Positions 6,616 to 9,001 of a stretch of 9,001 nt of DNA are shown piece after piece. The notes under the pieces were generated by a model. That model was not told where the DNA came from, did not search any database, and was given only the letters and a program-made list of their open reading frames with translations. This DNA is from an uncultured Prevotella sp. GTDB lineage: Bacteria > Bacteroidota > Bacteroidia > Bacteroidales > Bacteroidaceae. How positions within the stretch are numbered: position 1 is the stretch's first letter; the number at the start of each line of letters is the position of its first letter. A program made the translations under genes and the position numbers. The stretch is taken from positions 1-9,001 of the forward strand of contig ONQK01000160.1 of NCBI GenBank assembly GCA_900319895.1. The letters run 5' to 3'.

Positions 6616-6831
6616 TTATTGTTTTTTCGACTTGTTCTTGAAATATTGACAGGTGCAAAAGAGCATCACGACGGCAAACCACCAAAGGATTAGAATACCG
6701 AAGCCAACCCAAATGGTGTCGGCGTTGCGGCCAAAGTAATTGGCAGGGAGGAGCCCCATGGCGCCAAGGAGGAGCACGAAGAAATGCTTTTTCTTTAATT
6801 CTCCGCGCAATGGTTCAAAAAAAGCCCACAT
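6616..6831 (-). CDS. Small two-helix membrane protein between prfA and pyrF (71 aa)
   Basis: I do not recognise a named family. The protein starts MWAFFEPLRGELKKKH. It has a first hydrophobic segment at about 17-33 (FFVLLLGAMGLLPANYF), a short polar turn (GRNADT) and a second, stronger segment at about 40-59 that includes LILWWFAVVML. It ends in a basic tail (KNKSKKQ), which suggests a hairpin in the inner membrane with both ends in the cytoplasm. Support for it being real is positional. Its start lies 27 bases after the prfA stop, and its stop leaves only 4 bases before the pyrF ATG, with no promoter or terminator on either side. It has no lipobox or signal cleavage site. A role in translation or pyrimidine synthesis cannot be inferred from position alone. 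Confidence 0.75.
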   Translation of the reverse strand: MWAFFEPLRGELKKKHFFVLLLGAMGLLPANYFGRNADTIWVGFGILILWWFAVVMLFCTCQYFKNKSKKQ

Positions 6832-6858
6832 AAGCGTTGTTTTCAGATAAAAATAATC

Positions 6859-7968
6859 CTAGAGTTCTGTTTCCTTTAACCTTTCTGCATTTTCAGCAAT
6901 TGTCAAGGCATCAATCATCGGCTGGATGTCGCCGCCGAGGAAGCCTTGCAGGTCATGCGTCGTGAAACCGATGCGATGGTCGGTCACGCGACCCTGCTGG
7001 AAGTTGTAAGTGCGGATTTTCGCCGAGCGGTCACCCGTGGAAACCAGGCTTTTCCGCCGGCTGGAAATGTCGTCGACGTATTTCTGGTGTTCCTTGTCAT
7101 AAATAAAGGTGTAGAGGCGGCTCAGCGCGCGCTCCTTGTTCTTCGGCTGGTCGCGCGTCTCGGTGCACTCAATGAGGATTTCCTCGGTCTCGCCCGTGTT
7201 CGGATTTTTCCACATGTATCGCAGGCGCACGCCCGACTCAACCTTGTTCACGTTCTGACCGCCGGCACCCGACGAGCGGAACGTGTCCCACTTGATCTCG
7301 CCCTCGTTGATGTTCACCTCGAATTTGTCGGCCTCTGGCAACACGGCCACCGTCGCCGCTGAGGTCTGCATACGCCCGTTCGATTCGGTCACAGGCACGC
7401 GCTGCACGCGATGGACACCCGATTCGTACTTCAATATACCATATACATCGGCCCCAGAAACCGCGAAGTCTATTTCCTTGAATCCGCCCACGGCTCCCTC
7501 GCTGACGCTGGTGATGGAGAGTGCCCATCCTTTCTGGTCGCAAAAGCGTTTGTACATATTGAATAAGTCGCCCGCAAACAGGCACGCCTCGTCGCCGCCC
7601 GTCCCAGCGCGGATTTCCATCTGCACGTTCTTCGCGTCCTCGGGGTCTTTCGGAATCAGCGCAATCTTGATTTCCTCTTCCAAACTTGGCTGCAACTCCT
7701 CGTTGGCGGCCAGTTCCTCGCGCGCCATCTCCTTCATCTCGGGGTCGCTCTCGTTGGCGAGAATGTCTTTTGCCTCGGCAATCGCATTCAGGCATGCCAC
7801 ATAGCGCTTTCTTGCCGACATAATGTCGCCAAGATCCTTGTATTCCTTCGTCAATTTCACATAGCGACCTTGGTCGGCGATGACATCCGGGTCGGTAATC
7901 AGTGTCGAAACCTCCTCGAACCGTGCTTCCAAGCCGTCGAGTTTCTGTAAAATTCCGTTATTTTCCAT
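6859..7968 (-). CDS. prfA: Peptide chain release factor 1 (369 aa)
   Basis: Class I release factor that reads UAA and UAG in the ribosomal A site and triggers hydrolysis of peptidyl-tRNA. The codon-recognition motif is P-V-T at 192-194 within VHRVQRVPVTESNGR, the PxT form of RF1 rather than the SPF of RF2. The catalytic GGQ is at 236-238 in SSGAGGQNVNKV; its glutamine is normally methylated by PrmC. The acidic N-terminal coiled domain spans about 1-110 and EIRAGTGGDEA (118-128) opens the central domain. Length is normal for Bacteroidota. I start it at the ATG at 7968 (MENNGILQKLDGL). The frame continues to a TTG at 7980, but that triplet lies inside the -7 promoter element and so should not be transcribed. 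It is the first gene of a prfA / membrane protein / pyrF operon and ends in TAG. Confidence 0.97.
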   Translation of the reverse strand: MENNGILQKLDGLEARFEEVSTLITDPDVIADQGRYVKLTKEYKDLGDIMSARKRYVACLNAIAEAKDILANESDPEMKEMAREELAANEELQPSLEEEIKIALIPKDPEDAKNVQMEIRAGTGGDEACLFAGDLFNMYKRFCDQKGWALSITSVSEGAVGGFKEIDFAVSGADVYGILKYESGVHRVQRVPVTESNGRMQTSAATVAVLPEADKFEVNINEGEIKWDTFRSSGAGGQNVNKVESGVRLRYMWKNPNTGETEEILIECTETRDQPKNKERALSRLYTFIYDKEHQKYVDDISSRRKSLVSTGDRSAKIRTYNFQQGRVTDHRIGFTTHDLQGFLGGDIQPMIDALTIAENAERLKETEL

Positions 7969-7977
7969 AATTGTTTG

Positions 7978-8009
7978 CAAAGTTACGATTTTTTTTCCCT
8001 AAAAATCAA
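7978..8009 (-). promoter_or_regulatory. Promoter of the prfA-pyrF operon
   Basis: On the - strand TTG (8009-8007), a 21-base spacer and TAACTTTG (7985-7978) match the Bacteroidota promoter form. The predicted start is near 7971-7974, only a few bases before the ATG at 7968. The mRNA would be nearly leaderless, and the TTG at 7980 is excluded as a start. Confidence 0.7.
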
Positions 8010-8030
8010 CGTCATATTAAATAAAAATTC

Positions 8031-8038
8031 TATCTTTG
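8031..8038 (+). promoter_or_regulatory. -7 element upstream of the small lipoprotein gene
   Basis: TATCTTTG fits the TAnnTTTG consensus. I find no TTG at the expected 19-21 bases upstream, so the -33 part is poor. Transcription would start near 8043, giving an AT-rich leader of almost 90 bases before the ATG at 8131. The leader holds two very short open frames, at 8058 (5 codons) and 8073 (9 codons). Confidence 0.55.
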
Positions 8039-8130
8039 CAAAAAAATTACTATTATTAATGGACCTTTCTAAATGAAAGATGAAAAATTTATCAATAATT
8101 AACTTAATATTTACATTAAAAAATACTATT

Positions 8131-8643
8131 ATGAAAAAATTTAAGATTCAAACTTTGTTGCTGTCAACGATGGCATTGGTTTTCATTTCAACGTTTACCA
8201 TGACGCTCACTTCATGTGGCGACGATGAACCGGAGGCGACTTCGCTTTATCAGCAGTGGGAACTAAAGGATTTTGCAAAAATCTATGCTGGTGAAGAAGC
8301 CGAGGATGGCACAAAGTTTACTGACGAGTTCAACGCTATTGTTGTAGATTTTTCTCAAAAAGGTAAGGTGATAACATTGGTACGGAAAAAGTCTGACGGG
8401 AAGTGGTACACTATGGTGGAAATGAATATTATTGTTAAAGAAATCAGTTCATTGAATGGAATAGTTTTTGAAATCGATCCAGACGATGGCGAGGAATATC
8501 CCCTGATGTCATACCTCATTAATCCTAATAACAATACGCTCGTTACAACATTACCAGAATTTGAGGGGGAGGTGCTCACACATGTGTTCAAGCCAACAAA
8601 AGGCATCAAAAGCGCTGGAAAAGTCGACGAAAAATGGCGTTAA
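8131..8643 (+). CDS. Small lipoprotein of unknown function (170 aa)
   Basis: The protein starts MKKFKIQTLLLSTMALVFI, a normal lipoprotein signal peptide, and reaches TLTSC with the lipidated cysteine at residue 29. GDDEPEATS follows; an acidic run right after the cysteine is typical of Bacteroidota lipoproteins exported to the cell surface. The mature part is about 140 residues, rich in alternating hydrophobic strands. It begins LYQQWELKDF, reminiscent of the G-x-W opening of lipocalin-like domains in this phylum, and ends KWR with a basic tail. I do not recognise a definite family; lipocalin-like is only a suggestion. The frame is open upstream to an ATG at 8080, but that would place 17 extra residues before the signal peptide, so I use 8131. 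It is a single-gene unit between its own -7 element and a strong terminator. Confidence 0.8.
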   Translation: MKKFKIQTLLLSTMALVFISTFTMTLTSCGDDEPEATSLYQQWELKDFAKIYAGEEAEDGTKFTDEFNAIVVDFSQKGKVITLVRKKSDGKWYTMVEMNIIVKEISSLNGIVFEIDPDDGEEYPLMSYLINPNNNTLVTTLPEFEGEVLTHVFKPTKGIKSAGKVDEKWR

Positions 8644-8677
8644 ATCTAGGTAAATAATGTTTTATACGCTTTAAATA

Positions 8678-8721
8678 AATAAAATCCCCGCTTCACACAT
8701 TGATGAAACGGGGATTTTATT
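8678..8721. terminator. Strong, probably bidirectional terminator
   Basis: AATAAAATCCCCG (8678-8690) and CGGGGATTTTATT (8709-8721) form a perfect 13-bp stem. TTCA/TGAA pairing (8692-8695/8704-8707) can narrow the loop. The A-rich and T-rich flanks give a T tract on both strands. It ends the lipoprotein transcript (stop at 8643). On the - strand it lies 14 bases past the stop of the coding-like scrap at 8735-8862. Confidence 0.85.
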
Positions 8722-8734
8722 GTTATCCACAAGT

Positions 8735-8862
8735 TCAATAGACGAACTCTCCGTGCTCCGACTCGATGGCCAGCGAGCGTATTCCTTCTTCAATTCGTCC
8801 GACCATCTGCCCGTCGGTGTTGACAAGCTCGAAACGTCGATGATTTTCATGGTTGGTGACAA
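8735..8862 (-). pseudogene. Coding-like scrap, possible 3' end of a decayed gene
   Basis: On the - strand one frame reads FELVNTDGQMVGRIEEG and on to EHGEFVY, then TGA at 8737-8735. This stretch is richer in G and C than its surroundings and reads like a natural soluble protein, with a terminator 14 bases further on. Upstream, near 8860, the sequence turns abruptly AT-rich and the same frame becomes low-complexity (RRYKKKRKNEQ). Its only ATG is at 8929, overlapping the promoter of the gene to the right. I do not recognise a family. It may be the remnant of a gene cut by the arrival of the neighbouring locus, or a true 64-residue protein running 8735-8929. A + strand frame through the same region (8720-8935) looks less protein-like. 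Confidence 0.35.
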
Positions 8863-8893
8863 AAACACAAAAGACACTGAAAATTTCATAAAT

Positions 8894-8926
8894 TTGCTCG
8901 TTTTTTCGTTTTTTTTTGTATCTTCG
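8894..8926 (+). promoter_or_regulatory. Promoter of the gene at the right edge
   Basis: TTG (8894-8896), a 22-base spacer and TATCTTCG (8919-8926, one mismatch to TAnnTTTG) suggest a Bacteroidota promoter. The start would fall near 8931, about 23 bases before the ATG at 8954. The spacer is T-rich. Confidence 0.45.
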
Positions 8927-8953
8927 CATTCGTAATTCTGGATTTTGCCATGT

Positions 8954-9001
8954 ATGAAAAAGTATAATCTCGGTTTCGTGACTGACAAAGACATTTACGA
9001 A
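8954..9001 (+). CDS. N-terminus of a possible Eco47II-family restriction endonuclease (partial)
   Basis: The last 16 codons read MKKYNLGFVTDKDIYE and run off the window. The YNLGF(I/V)(S/T)D.D(I/L) opening is what I recall at the start of Eco47II-family type II restriction endonucleases (recognition GGNCC), which usually continue with HVK and a segment about tyrosine and arginine. The match is short and from memory, so the family call is tentative. The ATG is preceded at about 23 bases by a predicted promoter start. A competing ATG at 8950 opens only a 5-codon frame. If the call is right, a cytosine methyltransferase gene should lie nearby, probably past the right edge, since none is present to the left. 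Confidence 0.45.
   Translation, partial: MKKYNLGFVTDKDIYE

Noticed and set aside
6946..7804. Long + and - strand frames overlapping prfA
   Set aside because: prfA has every expected motif in its own frame; the others are by-products of its GC-rich codons.
8671..8994. 107-residue - strand frame at the right end
   Set aside because: It runs through the strong terminator hairpin and the promoter of the right-edge gene, and its composition (Ser/Thr-rich, then hydrophobic) looks non-coding.
1..9001. CRISPR array, insertion sequence, integrase or attachment-site repeats
   Set aside because: I saw no regularly spaced direct repeats, transposase motifs or terminal inverted repeats; the only extended inverted repeats are terminators.

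Overview
The window looks like a chromosomal segment from a member of the Bacteroidota (Bacteroidales), most likely close to Prevotellaceae. The evidence is the recurrent -33 TTG / -7 TAnnTTTG promoter form, lipoproteins with an acidic run just after the lipobox cysteine, fimbrillin-like surface proteins, a serine palmitoyltransferase of the Bacteroidales type, and AT-rich leaders without clear Shine-Dalgarno sequences. The genus call is an inference.

Region 1 (about 1-2900, + strand) is a surface-protein operon. A possible C-terminal scrap of an upstream gene is followed by two paralogous fimbrillin-like lipoproteins. The second carries an extra C-terminal domain of about 240 residues that resembles Fibrobacter-major-paralogous/lectin-like domains. 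A strong hairpin terminator closes the unit.

Region 2 (about 3033-5430) is a divergent pair: a DgkB/LCB5-type lipid kinase on the - strand and serine palmitoyltransferase on the + strand. Their promoters sit back to back between the two genes. Serine palmitoyltransferase makes the first sphingolipid intermediate, so the neighbouring kinase may act on a sphingoid base or ceramide, although diacylglycerol remains possible.

Region 3 (about 5443-5743) is tRNA-Pro(TGG) with its own promoter and terminator, followed by the terminator of the next operon, which runs in from the other side.

Region 4 (about 5784-8009, - strand) is a housekeeping operon: prfA (release factor 1), a 71-residue two-helix membrane protein of unknown role, and pyrF (orotidine 5'-phosphate decarboxylase). 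It is driven by a promoter that overlaps the extreme 5' end of the prfA open frame and fixes the prfA start.

Region 5 (about 8031-9001) holds a small lipoprotein with its own -7 element, a strong bidirectional-looking terminator, a short - strand coding-like scrap, and the first 16 codons of a + strand gene. That N-terminus resembles the start of Eco47II-family restriction endonucleases, so a restriction-modification locus may begin at the right edge.

Most of the window is ordinary core genome. I see no CRISPR array, transposase, integrase or clear novel defence system inside it. The most interesting points are the lipid kinase/serine palmitoyltransferase pairing, the paired fimbrillins with an added domain, the small membrane protein in the prfA-pyrF operon, and the probable restriction gene with a gene scrap next to it at the right end.
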